Assembly: GCA_009776715.1 (NCBI GenBank)
Contig: WRNF01000135.1
Coordinates: 1 to 5,838 of the forward strand
Length of the DNA: 5,838 bases
Source of the DNA: Treponema sp.
Lineage (GTDB): Bacteria; Spirochaetota; Spirochaetia; Treponematales; Breznakiellaceae
Reading direction: 5' to 3'
Of the stretch, positions 5,290-5,838 are shown in pieces. The notes under the pieces are model-generated. The model made no database searches. It was not told the origin of the DNA and saw only the letters and a list, made by a program, of their open reading frames with translations. Position 1 is the stretch's first letter, and each line of letters begins with the position of its first letter. A program made the position numbers and the translations under genes.

Positions 5290-5838
5290 TACATTTCAAT
5301 CTCCTTTCTTTTGTTATAGTATACCTGTACCAGAGAAATTACCGTTAGCACAACAAAGAAGAGCACCGCTTTTGCCTGTCCCTGCGCAAGCTGGCGGAAG
5401 GCGAACGCCGTCTGATAGATATTCAGGGCCAGGAATTCGTTTGTCATTAGCGCCTTGCCCATAAACATTCCCGATGGCCCTCCGGCGGTCAGGGCGAAAT
5501 TCACGTCGAACTGCTTGAATGAATTTACCAGCGTAAGGAACATTGATACCGTGAATGCCGGGGCGACAAGGGGGAACATGATGTGCCTCAGCCTTTGCCC
5601 GTAATTCGCGCCGTCAATTTCCGCCGCTTCCAGCAATGACGCGGGAATGCCCTGAATGGCAGCTACATAGATCATCATTATATAACCGGCGTACTGCCAA
5701 GTGCCGACAATGATAATTGCAAGCAGCGCCAGATACCTGTCTGCGAGGAACTGGTGTTCCTTAAGCCAGGTAAAGCCAACCATGCCCCCGAACGACGGTA
5801 TCGCGTTGTTAAAAATAAACTGCCAGATATAACCCAGA
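5289..5838 (-). CDS. MalF-like carbohydrate ABC transporter permease, 5' part outside window
   Basis: The frame stays open to the window edge, so the gene starts further right; 182 C-terminal residues are visible, where MalF-like proteins of this family usually have about 290-310. An internal methionine at base 5783 should not be taken as the start, because the 18 residues before it (LGYIWQFIFNNAIPSF..) continue the homologous sequence. The EAA loop is clear: E70-A-A-E-I-D75-G76 followed by RHIMFPLVAP (84-93) in visible-fragment numbering. LTAGGP (116-121) is the MalF-family signature before the last segments, and the protein ends VYYNKRKEIEM. It is a CUT1 inner-membrane permease partnering the MalG-like protein. 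Its stop overlaps the next start by one base. The binding-protein gene often lies just upstream in such operons, but that lies outside the window. Confidence 0.92.
   Translation of the reverse strand, partial: LGYIWQFIFNNAIPSFGGMVGFTWLKEHQFLADRYLALLAIIIVGTWQYAGYIMMIYVAAIQGIPASLLEAAEIDGANYGQRLRHIMFPLVAPAFTVSMFLTLVNSFKQFDVNFALTAGGPSGMFMGKALMTNEFLALNIYQTAFAFRQLAQGQAKAVLFFVVLTVISLVQVYYNKRKEIEM
5301..5306 (-). promoter_or_regulatory. ribosome binding site of the MalG-like gene within the MalF-like gene
   Basis: The complement reads AAGGAG and sits 11 nt before the ATG at 5289. This spacing is slightly long but acceptable. Together with the TAATG overlap it supports the chosen start and coupled translation. 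Confidence 0.6.

Noticed and set aside
1..5838. CRISPR array, tRNA, rRNA or insertion-sequence transposase
   Set aside because: No regularly spaced short repeats, cloverleaf, rRNA segments or transposase motifs were seen on either strand.

Overview
The window is from a bacterial chromosome of mixed base composition. A sugar-uptake operon of moderate-to-high GC sits beside a markedly AT-rich island with two lipoprotein genes. Relaxed lipoboxes, an orphan PstS-like lipoprotein carrying an InlB-type (Listeria-Bacteroides) repeat, and a CUT1 transporter coupled to a GH13 glucosidase would suit a host-associated spirochaete such as a gut Treponema. This is an inference from gene style only; nothing here fixes the taxon.

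Layout. (1) 1-209 is a GC-rich repeat, copy 1, cut by the window edge. (2) 210-597 has no convincing gene. It holds two overlapping hairpins (283-339), a nested inverted repeat (361-436) and an open frame (502-597) lying in phase behind a TAG codon. (3) 598-867 (minus) is a small lipoprotein gene. (4) 868-1178 is a divergent promoter region with a near-consensus sigma-70-type promoter for each flanking gene. (5) 1179-2378 (plus) is a lipoprotein joining an InlB-type beta-repeat to a PstS-like substrate-binding domain. (6) 2413-2621 is copy 2 of the repeat, inverted relative to copy 1 and about 90% identical over 209 ungapped bases. A diverged, shortened copy 3 follows at 2641-2752. (7) 2768-5838 (minus) is a tightly packed operon. 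In transcription order it has a MalF-like permease (5' end outside the window), a MalG-like permease and a GH13 alpha-glucosidase predicted to cleave alpha-1,6 bonds.

How the genes work together. The two permeases form the membrane channel of a carbohydrate ABC importer. Its binding protein and possibly its ATPase must be encoded elsewhere, perhaps upstream of the window. The glucosidase has no signal peptide and should hydrolyse the imported oligosaccharide in the cytoplasm. The stop/start overlap (TAATG) and the 5-nt gap with a ribosome binding site inside the preceding gene point to co-translation.

The least expected part is the AT-rich lipoprotein island bounded by long inverted repeats. 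The repeat family has three copies here, in both orientations. Copies 1 and 2 share a block in which all five substitutions are synonymous in one reading frame, and a small hairpin with a compensatory base-pair change. The repeat could be a mobile or palindromic element, and the segment between copies 1 and 2 could in principle invert. No transposase, recombinase, CRISPR array, tRNA or rRNA was seen.
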